Shown: piece by piece, positions 7,617 through 16,019 of the stretch
Numbering within the stretch: position 1 is the first letter of the stretch
Layout of the letters: each line of letters begins with the position of its first letter
Source: Fimenecus sp045613585
GTDB taxonomy: Bacteria > Bacillota > Clostridia > Oscillospirales > Acutalibacteraceae
Direction of reading: 5' to 3'
Length of the DNA: 64,000 nucleotides
Assembly (NCBI GenBank): GCA_045613585.1
Contig: JAZLBG010000107.1
Coordinates: 10,847-74,846 of the forward strand
Translations under genes and position numbers: made by a program
Notes under the pieces: generated by a model
Database searches by the model: none
Told to the model about the DNA's origin: nothing
Seen by the model: the letters and a program-made list of their open reading frames with translations, nothing else

Positions 7617-9095
7617 ATGTATCAAAGTATTTCTGCACACATTGATAGTACATTTTCTATTGCTCATAATAATAGGTTGTTAATTAGCCCGAATGTAAAT
7701 CCAGAATTAAGTTGTAATAATTATTATTGCGTTGAAAGTGGTAAGACGCATGCAACTATCGAGCAAATCTATGATAAAGTGTTCGAGCCCTCTTTTAGAG
7801 AGTTCCAGAGCAAACAAAAACCAAGTCGAAGAGTAGATATGTCATATCTGGATTACATTCGCACTAAAAGTGCTGAAGCGAATGCCAAAACCACAGATGC
7901 ACGACATAAAAATAATGCTATAAAAGAAGCGTATGAAGTGGTTATATGCATAGGTAATCGTAATACGATACCTTTTGGCAGTACCGAATTTGAGCAAGCA
8001 GCCGAGTTGTTGAAAGAAACATGCGATAGGATTGTTAATTTGCCGTATGTTGTGACTATTACAGATAAAGAATTGCAAGATGAATCATGGAAACCACCGG
8101 ACAATTGCTTAGTGGTATATAATCTAGTTACTCATACCGATGAACAAAATTCTTGCCCAGGAATTCACTTTACATTGATTCCCTGCTGCCATGCCAAGAG
8201 AGGTCCTGAACGACAGGCCTTATTAAAGCAAACCTTCGAAAATTTAGGATATCCCACAGTGTATGAAATTGTTAAAAATATAAATGGTGACCCTGTTCAA
8301 AAAACAGATAGAAACAATCAACCTGTTTTTGCTGATAAAGGTAATCCGGTATATAAAAAACGATTAGTTAAAGGTGGCATATTAGATTGGATAGAGGACG
8401 AAATCAAACAACCTATCGCCACTCAGATGAAAGAAAGGTATGGTTGGGAACGCACTTCGACTGTTGGTGGACGTTCTCATTTAGATATTAAAGACTATAA
8501 GATTTACACCAAGAATCTTGAAATAGAAACGCTGAATAAAAAGTTGGCAAATAGATATGATGATATGCAAACGATGAATAATAAGCACTATAATTCATTG
8601 TTAAACTACAATAAAAATGAACAGCATGATTCCAATGCTTGTTGGAGGGAGTATAGCCAAGTAACTCAAGATTTTTGGAGTTGGTATAATCGTGAAAAAA
8701 TACTCTTAAAAACAATGCGAGCATCAATAAAAACAGATGATGAAAGACGTCGCCTTGAAATTGACCATATAAACAATCTGCTCTTTAGAAGTAATAATTT
8801 GATTGAAGTAATAATCTTACTTATCATAAAACTCTATTATATGTTATCTGCAAAACAACGCAACGATTACGAAAGAGAAATTAAAAGCATAATTGAACAG
8901 CAGGCAAGGTTAAGTAAGATAGCAAAAGAAATGAGCACGAATAACCATAAAACATTAAAAGAGTTAAAGAATCATACATGTGAAACTGAATTAATCAAAG
9001 AATTGGAGATGATTCGAGACAAATTAATTAGGGAGTATGATAACACATACAAAAACAAAAATATGCGTGATGTTAATCAGGTTTTTGAAAATTAA
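7617..9095 (+). CDS. MobV-like relaxase (Pre/Mob family)
   Basis: The 492-aa protein begins 'MYQSISAHIDSTFSIAHNN', which resembles MobV-type plasmid recombination/mobilization proteins of Clostridia and Bacteroidetes. The N-terminal half matches their layout (a conserved Asn-Asn segment, then 'IHFTLIPCCHAKRG' near residue 190 where the family has its His-rich metal site). The C-terminal half is a long charged helical region typical of the family. The His triad looks reduced, so activity is uncertain. The start is the ATG at 7617 with AAAGGA 9 bases upstream, better than the ATG at 7599. The nested inverted repeats upstream are its likely target. No coupling protein or T4SS is nearby, so transfer would rely on a helper. 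Confidence 0.65.
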   Translation: MYQSISAHIDSTFSIAHNNRLLISPNVNPELSCNNYYCVESGKTHATIEQIYDKVFEPSFREFQSKQKPSRRVDMSYLDYIRTKSAEANAKTTDARHKNNAIKEAYEVVICIGNRNTIPFGSTEFEQAAELLKETCDRIVNLPYVVTITDKELQDESWKPPDNCLVVYNLVTHTDEQNSCPGIHFTLIPCCHAKRGPERQALLKQTFENLGYPTVYEIVKNINGDPVQKTDRNNQPVFADKGNPVYKKRLVKGGILDWIEDEIKQPIATQMKERYGWERTSTVGGRSHLDIKDYKIYTKNLEIETLNKKLANRYDDMQTMNNKHYNSLLNYNKNEQHDSNACWREYSQVTQDFWSWYNREKILLKTMRASIKTDDERRRLEIDHINNLLFRSNNLIEVIILLIIKLYYMLSAKQRNDYEREIKSIIEQQARLSKIAKEMSTNNHKTLKELKNHTCETELIKELEMIRDKLIREYDNTYKNKNMRDVNQVFEN

Positions 9096-9167
9096 TTATT
9101 ATTTTAATTGGAATTCGTCATCATCTGTCATACTGTTTGTAGAAAACAAAATGAAAGGGGTGATAAA

Positions 9168-9509
9168 ATGAATACAAAAGAATATGTTAAAATTGCTGAA
9201 TTACTAAATGAATTCTGTATTCCAAAACATCTTCTTGGATATCGAATGATTTTAAATGCAATATACATTCTGTCTCAGGACCCAAACATTTCTGTGCTTG
9301 ACATATATAGAAAAGTAGCAGAAATGTATAATTCAACAGTACCTCGCACAGAAAGAGCAATTAGGTACGCAATAGAATCAGGGTATGATAATTGTAAAAT
9401 GTATGACATTAATACATTCAAAAGGGTTTCTTTTGCTAATGGAAAACCATCAAACCACGAGTTCTTGAAGGCACTGTGTTTTGAATACGAACTCTTAAAA
9501 GCGGAATAA
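9168..9509 (+). CDS. Orphan Spo0A C-terminal DNA-binding domain protein
   Basis: All 113 residues align with the Spo0A effector domain: 'IPKHLLGYRMILNAI', 'SVLDIYRKVAEMYNSTVPRTERAIRYAIESGY' and 'GKPSNHEFLKAL'. The recognition-helix pattern (PRTERAIR against SRVERAIR in Bacillus Spo0A) is kept. The receiver domain is absent, so it cannot be controlled by phosphorelay in the usual way. The start at 9168 has AAGGGGTG upstream; the longer frame from 9108 lacks a site. It lies 72 bases after the relaxase gene and is probably co-transcribed with it. Such orphan domains occur on clostridial mobile elements. It is a candidate regulator of the shared promoter box found at five cargo units (inference). 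Confidence 0.88.
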   Translation: MNTKEYVKIAELLNEFCIPKHLLGYRMILNAIYILSQDPNISVLDIYRKVAEMYNSTVPRTERAIRYAIESGYDNCKMYDINTFKRVSFANGKPSNHEFLKALCFEYELLKAE

Positions 9510-9535
9510 TTTAGTATTGCCATTAATCAAAATCA

Positions 9536-9570
9536 AAAAAGACAGAGAATTTAGTTTCTCTGTCTTTTTG
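9536..9570. terminator. Bidirectional terminator closing the mobility module
   Basis: AAAGACAGAGAA / TTCTCTGTCTTT forms a 12-bp stem flanked by A and T runs, between converging genes. Confidence 0.85.
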
Positions 9571-9600
9571 ACTATTATGAAAGTTTACCGGACGATATAT

Positions 9601-9864
9601 TTAATTGGAAATTTCTAAACATTCAATATCAAGTTCAGCGAATTTTATCATATCTGCAAGACTTGCTTTTATGTTTTCGTCTGCAAAATCCGGGTTGAAT
9701 TTTTCTATAGGTTCTCCTAAATAATGAGTTATAATGCCATAGCCATCTTTCTGAATGTAATATGACATTACTTTCCCATCATTCTCTGGAATTAATAAAA
9801 CACAGTATTTTTCACCATTAACTTCATATGTTCTTCTTTCGATTGAAATTGTTTCTTTTGTCAT
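9601..9864 (-). CDS. Small hypothetical protein (87 aa)
   Basis: The family is not recognised. The protein starts 'MTKETISIERRTYEVNGEKYCVLLI' and is predicted mixed alpha/beta with an acidic C-terminus. The ATG at 9864 has AAAGGAG upstream at normal spacing, and the gene follows the LRR gene at 9905 with a short gap, so the two probably form an operon. It shares the soluble, acidic look of small cargo proteins; no catalytic motif is visible. Confidence 0.6.
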   Translation of the reverse strand: MTKETISIERRTYEVNGEKYCVLLIPENDGKVMSYYIQKDGYGIITHYLGEPIEKFNPDFADENIKASLADMIKFAELDIECLEISN

Positions 9865-9904
9865 AATATAAAACTCCTTTAAATTTATTTTGTATAGTGA
9901 AAAA

Positions 9905-10663
9905 TTAAAACATGGGAGTATCATAATCAAATGCACCTTTAGGCGCGGTAACGCTTTTAAGCGATTCGCAACCTTCAAAAGCTAAGTAACCGATATGAGT
10001 AATACTATCAGGCAATACAACATCTGTCATTGCAACATTGTTTTCAAACGCAAATGATGCAACGGTTGTGGTACCTTCTTTAACTTTATATGTATTTTTA
10101 ACCTTTTTAGCTGTTACCAGACATTTGCCAACATAAAGAACTCCGTTTTCCCAGTTTGACTTGTTGTTATAAAAGGCGGTATTATCAAAAACATCTTTAT
10201 TTAAGAGACATGAAGTTCCGGGCATATTAATTTTTTCTAATTGTGTACACCCATCAAATGCCTTATCAAATATAACAAGTACATCATTCAAAAAAGAGAC
10301 TTCTTTTAGTGACGTACAGTTGATAAAGCTACTATCTTCTATAAGATTAACACTAGCCGGAATATCAATAGTTTTTAAGTTCTTGCAATTTTTAAATGCA
10401 TATCTTCTGATACTTTTTAATTGCTTAGGAAGAGTTATATGCTCTACACTGTCATTATTCTCAAAAGCAAATGCACTGATATCACTTATAGGACATCCGT
10501 CAATTTCATCAGGTAAGAAAACATTCTTTTGAGTTGTTTTAACTTCTGTGACAATAACTTCTTTTTGTCTGATGAGAACCTCTTTATTGTCAGAAATTGT
10601 TTCATTGTATGTACGAACAACAGTTTCGTATGATATTAAATTTTGATTAATAATTTTTTGCAT
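9905..10663 (-). CDS. BspA-like leucine-rich-repeat protein without signal peptide
   Basis: The 252-aa protein has about 60 N-terminal residues without recognisable homology, then about seven LRR_5 units ('HITLPKQLKSIRRYAFKNC', 'TIDIPASVNLIEDSSFINC' and so on). There is neither signal peptide nor anchor, unlike the surface protein at the start of the window, so an intracellular protein-protein interaction role is likelier than adhesion. The ATG at 10663 has AAGGAGG upstream. It is followed by the 87-aa gene. Its place between the mobility module and the defence cargo suggests accessory cargo; the partner is unknown. Confidence 0.8.
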   Translation of the reverse strand: MQKIINQNLISYETVVRTYNETISDNKEVLIRQKEVIVTEVKTTQKNVFLPDEIDGCPISDISAFAFENNDSVEHITLPKQLKSIRRYAFKNCKNLKTIDIPASVNLIEDSSFINCTSLKEVSFLNDVLVIFDKAFDGCTQLEKINMPGTSCLLNKDVFDNTAFYNNKSNWENGVLYVGKCLVTAKKVKNTYKVKEGTTTVASFAFENNVAMTDVVLPDSITHIGYLAFEGCESLKSVTAPKGAFDYDTPMF

Positions 10664-10831
10664 AATATATGCCTCCTTGAATTTTGATTTAATTAAAGAT
10701 TTTTAGTTTTTAATTTGCAGTATCACATTGTATTCACCTCATTTAGTCAATGAATTTAATACAAATATGACAGATTTCGATTAAAATAATTTTTTATATA
10801 TAAAAAAACAAATAATTAAAATTAAGGTTGT

Positions 10832-10869
10832 TTTTTGTCACAAATTGACATATTTTTTCGATATATAAT
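10832..10869 (+). promoter_or_regulatory. Shared-regulon promoter, copy A (upstream of the dGTPase gene at 10961)
   Basis: TTTTTGTCACAAA (10832-10844), 14 bases, CGAT (10859-10862), then TATAAT (10864-10869). The same layout recurs at 22309, 35990, 16019 (minus) and 18525 (minus). TTTGTCACAAA is palindromic around its central C. The rest of the gap 10664-10960 is AT-rich with nothing else recognised. Confidence 0.8.
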
Positions 10870-10960
10870 TTGATAGGTTCAAAATACATAAATAAAAATT
10901 GCTTAAATTAAAAATATTATATCAACTTAAGAATTACTTTATTTAGAAAGGACGTATAAA

Positions 10961-12454
10961 ATGTTAATATGGAATCAGTTGTTACAACCAAAGAGATTTA
11001 GAGAAAAAGAAACTGTAAAAAGGTCTCCTAGTGATAATAGGTCACCATTCAAGAAGGATTTCGACACAGTTTGTAATAGTACTATATTGCGAAGATTACA
11101 GGATAAAGCACAGGTTTTTCCACTTGAGCAAGAGGACTATGCTCGAACAAGATTAACGCATTCTATAGAAGTTATGTCAATTGCTGAAAGTTTAGGCGTT
11201 CAGATTATAGATACTATTTTAAAAAAAGATTCTAAATTTATATATACATTGGAAGAAGAAAAGGAAGATGCTGAGAAACTTGTTAAAGAAATTCCATACA
11301 TATTAAAAACTGCCGCCTTGTTGCATGATATGGGCAATCCTCCATTTGGACATCTAGGTGAAAAAATTATAGGTGATTGGTTTAAAAACAATTTAGGAAA
11401 TTTAGCATTCAATTCAGAAAAACAATTGGTTTTTAATTCGTCGGCAGAAGCAAAAGAGACTTTGGAATTTATGTTTAAAGGGCGCTATGCTGAAGATTTG
11501 AAAAATTTTGAAGGGAATGCTCAATTATTCCGTCTTGTAACAAAATTAAGTTTGGTCGTTGATGAAAATGGAATGAACTTAACATTCCCTGTTATGGCTT
11601 CTTTTATAAAGTATCCAACATCATCTATGGATGTTGATAAAAATAAATTAATGACTAAAAAAATAGGATATTTTACTGCTGAAAAAGAACTATTTAATAC
11701 TATAAACACTACATTAGGTCTTGAAAATTATAGACATCCATTAGCTTTTTTGTTGGAAGCAGCAGATGATATTGCATATTTAACTGCAGATATTGAAGAT
11801 GCTCATAGAAAAGGATTAATATCTATGGATAAAATTAGAGACTATCTTAATAATGACAAAGATGATGCAATCGTATCTACGCTTTTATCTGCCATGGATA
11901 ATTATATTCAGAAGGCAAATGAAATGAATTATGAAGATGTTGAAGATTATGTAATTCATAGGTTAAGAGTTCTAATTAAGGGATTAATGATTGATTCTAT
12001 GAGCAGTGCATTTGAAAACTCCTATGATTTAATTATGAATGGAGAGTTCGAAACGGAATTGTTAAATGTTTCTTCAGTAAAATGTGTTGCTGATATCCTA
12101 AGAAAAATGGAAAAAGAAAATATCTATTACTGTAATAATATTTTAGAAACTAAAACGCGAGCTAATGCCATTATAAATAAATTACTAGATATATATATTC
12201 CAGCAATAGTTAATTGGAACTATGAATGTGATGCAAATACAGACAGTTCCAATAATTTGTTATATTTATCTCTTTCAAAAAACTATAGATATATGTGTGA
12301 GCTTGCGAACAAGGATTATTACTTAAAAGATAAATTGTTATCATCAGATTTTGAAACGATGGTCTACAATAAAATTTTATTAGTTACGGACCAAATTTCG
12401 GGTATGACAGATACGCATGCTTTAACTGTGTATAAAACCATAATGGCTAATTAA
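10961..12454 (+). CDS. dgt: dGTPase-type HD phosphohydrolase (Dgt-like)
   Basis: Deoxyguanosine triphosphate triphosphohydrolase family, which splits dGTP to deoxyguanosine and triphosphate. 'TILRRLQDKAQVFPLE' and 'RTRLTHSIEV' (H67) match the enterobacterial Dgt pattern. The HD motif is LLHDMGNPPFGH (H122, D123), and a third metal ligand lies in 'DDIAYLTADIEDAHRKG'. The C-terminus has the family's 'ISGMTDTHAL'. Length 497 aa is normal. Such enzymes can deplete dNTPs during phage infection (known for other dGTPases). It is a single-gene unit driven by shared promoter copy A, and a second dGTPase at 22381 has the same promoter. A defence role is inferred from this context. Confidence 0.9.
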   Translation: MLIWNQLLQPKRFREKETVKRSPSDNRSPFKKDFDTVCNSTILRRLQDKAQVFPLEQEDYARTRLTHSIEVMSIAESLGVQIIDTILKKDSKFIYTLEEEKEDAEKLVKEIPYILKTAALLHDMGNPPFGHLGEKIIGDWFKNNLGNLAFNSEKQLVFNSSAEAKETLEFMFKGRYAEDLKNFEGNAQLFRLVTKLSLVVDENGMNLTFPVMASFIKYPTSSMDVDKNKLMTKKIGYFTAEKELFNTINTTLGLENYRHPLAFLLEAADDIAYLTADIEDAHRKGLISMDKIRDYLNNDKDDAIVSTLLSAMDNYIQKANEMNYEDVEDYVIHRLRVLIKGLMIDSMSSAFENSYDLIMNGEFETELLNVSSVKCVADILRKMEKENIYYCNNILETKTRANAIINKLLDIYIPAIVNWNYECDANTDSSNNLLYLSLSKNYRYMCELANKDYYLKDKLLSSDFETMVYNKILLVTDQISGMTDTHALTVYKTIMAN

Positions 12455-12692
12455 CAAACGATAAATGAATTTGAATATGTGGAGTTATAGAAATTTGGAT
12501 AAGTAGTTTTTTATGGAATATGATGTGCAAATACCTTAAACTATATTGTTTAAGATGTTTCTCAAGTATCGTTGTATGCGGTATAAATTGCATGCATTTG
12601 CGATTACTAGGATATCTTCTTGAGATATATGGGTTAAAAATTGAAAAAATTATATTTAATTGAGAAAAAGTATACAATTATATAGAACAATG

Positions 12693-12736
12693 AATTAAGC
12701 CTTGAGAGTTATCTTTAACTATCAAGGCTTAATTTT
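12693..12736. terminator. Bidirectional terminator with a perfect 13-bp stem
   Basis: AATTAAGCCTTGA / TCAAGGCTTAATT (12693-12705 and 12722-12734) with an inner GTTA/TAAC pairing lies between converging genes. The rest of 12455-12753 shows no credible gene. Closely similar hairpins occur at 14764 and 42579. Confidence 0.85.
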
Positions 12737-12753
12737 ATTCTTTTAACTTGTAT

Positions 12754-13431
12754 TTAGAAATAAAATTCTTCATCCGTATTAAGACATAAGATACCTAACT
12801 GACCACCAAATCCACAACCGCAATCAATTGCTATTGTATCGTTTTTTCTTAAAATTTTATCAGGTGTTGCACCGTGTATAAAACGAGTAGGAACATGTCC
12901 AACGATAACGATTGTGTCTTCGTAGTGTGTTATGTCATAGTCGTGAGGTCCAAATAGCAAATCATTTTCTTCATACCATTCAACAGGAAAATCAGAAAAG
13001 TCAGGTAATCCTCCATGAATGAGTAAATAGTTCTGACCATTGACTTCTAACTCTTCATATAATGGCAACTCATTTATGAAATCTATAATATCTCGTTGTT
13101 TGGATTTATTAAGTTTTGCAAAATCAAACAAAGTTTCTCTTTGCCCAATTCTGTCAATAGCTAGTGAGTCGTTAATGATACTACAGACTTCTCTTTCTGA
13201 GACTGCACCACACAACTCTTCAAGGGTATCAGCCAAAATCTTTTCATGGTTTCCTTTGAGCATGATAACATTTGGCCTTTTCATAATGTCTTGTATCAAG
13301 TCAATGGCATTTGCACCACGGTCAAGTACATCGCCGATAACATAAAGCGTGTCGTCATCAGTGAAAATTGAATTTATAAAGTCCAGATATGCGCCATATT
13401 CACCGTGGATATCAGAACAAACATATATCAT
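12754..13431 (-). CDS. PPP-family metallophosphatase (serine/threonine phosphatase-like)
   Basis: The complete PPP signature is present in 225 aa: SDIHGEYG (residues 6-13), GDVLDRG (33-39), GNHE (60-63), a later HGG ('LLIHGGLPDF') and GH ('VIVGHVPTRF'), followed by the typical 'AIDCGCGFGGQLG'. This is the calcineurin-like fold with two metals, of the phage-lambda PPase/PrpA size class. The substrate may be a phosphoprotein or a nucleotide. The frame opens at the ATG at 13431. The gene stands alone on the minus strand between the dGTPase and the 251-aa unknown gene. Phosphatases of this class often accompany macro and VWA genes, present here at 19-22 kb, but a link is only suggested. Confidence 0.9.
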   Translation of the reverse strand: MIYVCSDIHGEYGAYLDFINSIFTDDDTLYVIGDVLDRGANAIDLIQDIMKRPNVIMLKGNHEKILADTLEELCGAVSEREVCSIINDSLAIDRIGQRETLFDFAKLNKSKQRDIIDFINELPLYEELEVNGQNYLLIHGGLPDFSDFPVEWYEENDLLFGPHDYDITHYEDTIVIVGHVPTRFIHGATPDKILRKNDTIAIDCGCGFGGQLGILCLNTDEEFYF

Positions 13432-13498
13432 AAAATTGTCTCCTAAAATATTGTTGAAGATTTAAGATATTCTTAAATTAATTTATTTTTAGAAAGGT

Positions 13499-14254
13499 TT
13501 AATTTGTTTTACTAGAATAAAATTGACTCAATAAATCAGTGGCTTTTTTTATTTCTTCAGTTAAATATTCGCTATTATCCTTAAAAGAATTTAATAGTTT
13601 TAATCTTTGATTCCAAAATCTTAAAGCTAAGTTCATATATTTTATTGTTCTTTCTGGACTATCTATAGGTAGCTTTCCTGAAATTTTTAAACATTCTACT
13701 AAATCACTATCTATTCCGTAAATCACTTTACAATAATCTTCTACACCATCAAATACATCAATAAATTCTTTTAAGGAATTATAATTTTCAATAGATGAAT
13801 AATTTGATAAAAGGAAAATTCCTTTTGTATAGTATAAGTCTAATGCCCAAATAAAGGTATCTATTCGGTCATTACCTAGTCCTTTTTTTGCACTTTGCAA
13901 ATTCCCTGTTTGAGGCATAAGCGAAACGTTAACTACTGTGTGCATAAGTTCTTTGCATAATTTTAGATTGCTTCGATATAATTCTTGATACGATTTATTG
14001 TCTATACTCGATAATAGTTTTTCATATTTTGTTAAATTTGTGTGAGCCCAACCCTTTTTAAAATTAAAATCCGTTTCTCCACTAAATCTTATTTGACTGG
14101 TTTCTTTATTATTGTGTTTCAAATTCCCAACAATAAACTTTCTACGGGTGTTTTTTTCAAAAACACCCCCATCAAAAGAAATGTAATTAGAGTACATTTT
14201 TTTATAAATTTCCCATACCACGTTCGTTACGTCATATTCAATATTATTAGACAT
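13499..14254 (-). CDS. Unknown 251-aa protein, divergent from a small ribbon-helix-helix-like gene
   Basis: I do not recognise a named family. The protein is soluble, with 'HTVVNVSLMPQTGNLQSAKKG' near residue 110 followed by 'RIDTFIWALDLYYTKG', then a helical C-terminal half ending 'IKKATDLLSQFYSSK'. The ATG at 14254 has TAAAGGAG upstream. It is transcribed divergently from the gene at 14397, with -35 boxes one base apart, an arrangement common for a toxin-like gene with its DNA-binding partner; that reading is inference. Confidence 0.65.
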   Translation of the reverse strand: MSNNIEYDVTNVVWEIYKKMYSNYISFDGGVFEKNTRRKFIVGNLKHNNKETSQIRFSGETDFNFKKGWAHTNLTKYEKLLSSIDNKSYQELYRSNLKLCKELMHTVVNVSLMPQTGNLQSAKKGLGNDRIDTFIWALDLYYTKGIFLLSNYSSIENYNSLKEFIDVFDGVEDYCKVIYGIDSDLVECLKISGKLPIDSPERTIKYMNLALRFWNQRLKLLNSFKDNSEYLTEEIKKATDLLSQFYSSKTN

Positions 14255-14308
14255 TTTTATCTCCTTTACAAAAAAACTCAAACCATGTATTACATCGTTT
14301 TCAATTTT

Positions 14309-14367
14309 ATAATATCATATCTAAAATATGCTGTCAAGTTGATTTATGAAGATGTATTTGCTATAAT
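14309..14367. promoter_or_regulatory. Back-to-back sigma-A promoters with adjoining -35 boxes
   Basis: Leftward: TTGACA (14332-14337) and TATTAT (14309-14314), 17 bases apart. Rightward: TTGATT (14339-14344) and TATAAT (14362-14367), 17 bases apart. The -35 boxes are separated by one base, so one bound protein could control both genes. Confidence 0.75.
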
Positions 14368-14396
14368 AAATAAAACTTTTATTTAGAGGAATAATT

Positions 14397-14765
14397 ATGA
14401 AAATTTTATCTATTCGTTTAAGTGATGAAGAATATAAAAAACTTAAATCTCAATGTGAAGGTGATATAGCTTTATCGACTTACATTAAAAGTATCATTTT
14501 CTCCGAAAACAAGAAAAAACTTAATTGCCTTACAAACGCAATAATTATGGGAAAAATTAATGAAAAAATTAAAAATGATGATAAGTATAAAAAAGGATAT
14601 GAATTTGTTTTATCTGATTTGCTTGATGACGAGGAATACTCTTGTTATTACAATTTTATTGCTGCTGCAAGAGATTTTTTCAAATACGCCTCAACACCAG
14701 GTACAGATGCTTACAATACTGTTGACGCTATTGGTGGTAAACCTGCCAAATATAAAATTAAATAA
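14397..14765 (+). CDS. Small protein with N-terminal ribbon-helix-helix-like segment
   Basis: The first 40 residues ('MKILSIRLSDEEYKKLKSQC', then 'STYIKSIIF') fit a CopG/MetJ-type ribbon-helix-helix DNA-binding domain: a beta strand with alternating hydrophobics followed by two helices. The remaining 80 residues are unassigned, with 'FVLSDLLDDEEYSCYYNFIAAARDFF' near 63-88. The ATG has AGAGGAA upstream. It is divergent from the 251-aa gene and may be its autorepressor or antitoxin-like partner. A strong bidirectional terminator starts within its last codons. Confidence 0.6.
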   Translation: MKILSIRLSDEEYKKLKSQCEGDIALSTYIKSIIFSENKKKLNCLTNAIIMGKINEKIKNDDKYKKGYEFVLSDLLDDEEYSCYYNFIAAARDFFKYASTPGTDAYNTVDAIGGKPAKYKIK

Positions 14766-14818
14766 TTACTAATTAAGCCTTGAGAGTTTTAATAACTTTC
14801 AAGGCTTAATTAGTAATT
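14764..14818. terminator. Bidirectional terminator with a perfect 20-bp stem
   Basis: Positions 14764-14783 and 14799-14818 are exact reverse complements with a 15-base loop, flanked by A and T runs, between converging genes. The core AAGCCTTGA is shared with the terminators at 12693 and 42579. Confidence 0.88.
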
Positions 14819-14839
14819 TTATTGAGGGAAAATCTTTCC

Positions 14840-15946
14840 TTATGTTATTGTTATAACTGAAATTTCACCTGTATTAGGTTCATATTTCAGTGCGACTGTA
14901 GTTTTTCGATATTTTCCGTTAATGGTTGGCAAATCCAAGCATACATTAAACTTTAAAACATCTTGGTCGTTCTTATCTAAATTATAAATGTATGAATGAC
15001 ATATTTGTTTATAAATTTTTTTTATAAAAATTTCTTTATCGTGAGTTTCATAGCCTAGTGATTTTAATATATTACCTTTACCTTTTTCACAATCTGTAAG
15101 GTATTGTGTCCACTTTTTATCTTCAACGAGGAACTTTAGTTTATCTATTGAATCAAATTTTGGGAAAAGAGCATTGAAAGAGAATCCTATATCTGTTTTA
15201 TCTGGAATATCTGTTTCGATTTTATAGCTTAAAAATGGTCCAAAGTTTTCTTCATTTATACTAATAAGTTTAAAATCATTTTTCTCAAATGGATATCCTA
15301 ACATATTGATATTTTCTTCATCAGAATAATCCATTGGATGAGCTGCGATAACTTTGTCTTTATGTTTTATATATGTATGTGTTAAAATTTGTGAAATATA
15401 GCTTTTAAAAGTAGAGGTGTGTGTTAAGTCAGCAAACCCTATAAACCATGGATATTGTAATAGGCCTTCTACGATTTCACATCTTTGAGACACAGTTAGT
15501 CGGTTGAAATATATAAGATAGTATTGATTACTATGCCGATAATTTGTTTTATTATATTTAGTTAATACTTCATTCATAATATTTCTTAGAACAAATTGAG
15601 AATTTGCAGTGTTTTTAGATATGTCAATGTAATCACCGCACATAATACTGTATGTACTTTTTTTATCTAGTAGTGGGATGACTTTTTCAAAAATAAAATA
15701 GCCATACATATTACTGCTAATTAAAGAAGTATCAAAAATGAAACAAGTTTCAAATTTTTTCTTGTCTTGATTAGGTATTAGTGCTCCTTTTAGGTCATCG
15801 TAAGAGATGCCTTTATTTTCTAATCGTTGTATTAAGTTATTAAACTCTTCCAATATAGTATTGTAAATTTCCGTTTCTGAAAGAGAAAAAACTGATTTTG
15901 CAACGGGAAATAGTAAATAATCTTTATTGTTAAATGTATAAATCAT
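14840..15946 (-). CDS. Unknown 368-aa protein under shared-regulon promoter D
   Basis: No family recognised. It is a soluble protein without membrane segments. It begins 'MIYTFNNKDYLLFPVAKSVF'. A central region has 'GDYIDISKNTANSQFVLRNI' and 'YLIYFNRLTVSQRCEIVEGL'; the C-terminus is beta-rich ('TTVALKYEPNTGEISVITIT'). I see no nuclease, HEPN or nucleotide-binding motif. The ATG at 15946 is the only good start, but the GAGGAG sequence is about 15 bases upstream, further than usual, so translation may be weak or begin at a non-standard codon. It forms a single-gene unit with the conserved TTTTTGTCACAAA promoter, which groups it with the dGTPase, HEPN and membrane-protein units. The function is inferred only to be defence-related. 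Confidence 0.65.
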   Translation of the reverse strand: MIYTFNNKDYLLFPVAKSVFSLSETEIYNTILEEFNNLIQRLENKGISYDDLKGALIPNQDKKKFETCFIFDTSLISSNMYGYFIFEKVIPLLDKKSTYSIMCGDYIDISKNTANSQFVLRNIMNEVLTKYNKTNYRHSNQYYLIYFNRLTVSQRCEIVEGLLQYPWFIGFADLTHTSTFKSYISQILTHTYIKHKDKVIAAHPMDYSDEENINMLGYPFEKNDFKLISINEENFGPFLSYKIETDIPDKTDIGFSFNALFPKFDSIDKLKFLVEDKKWTQYLTDCEKGKGNILKSLGYETHDKEIFIKKIYKQICHSYIYNLDKNDQDVLKFNVCLDLPTINGKYRKTTVALKYEPNTGEISVITIT

Positions 15947-15981
15947 AGCGTTCTTAATATTCTCCTCAAAAACAAACTTTA

Positions 15982-16019
15982 TAATTTAATCGTTTTTACA
16001 ATATGTTTTGTGACAAAAA
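15982..16019 (-). promoter_or_regulatory. Shared-regulon promoter, copy D (minus strand)
   Basis: Read leftwards: TTTTTGTCACAAA (16019-16007), 14 bases, CGAT (15992-15989), then an AT-rich -10 region (TAAATT or nearby). It lies 40-70 bases upstream of the 368-aa gene. Confidence 0.75.

Noticed and set aside
12447..12677. 76-codon open frame on the minus strand after the Dgt-like gene
   Set aside because: It has no ribosome-binding site, a low-complexity Ile/His-rich translation and overlaps the end of the dGTPase gene; I treat it as chance.
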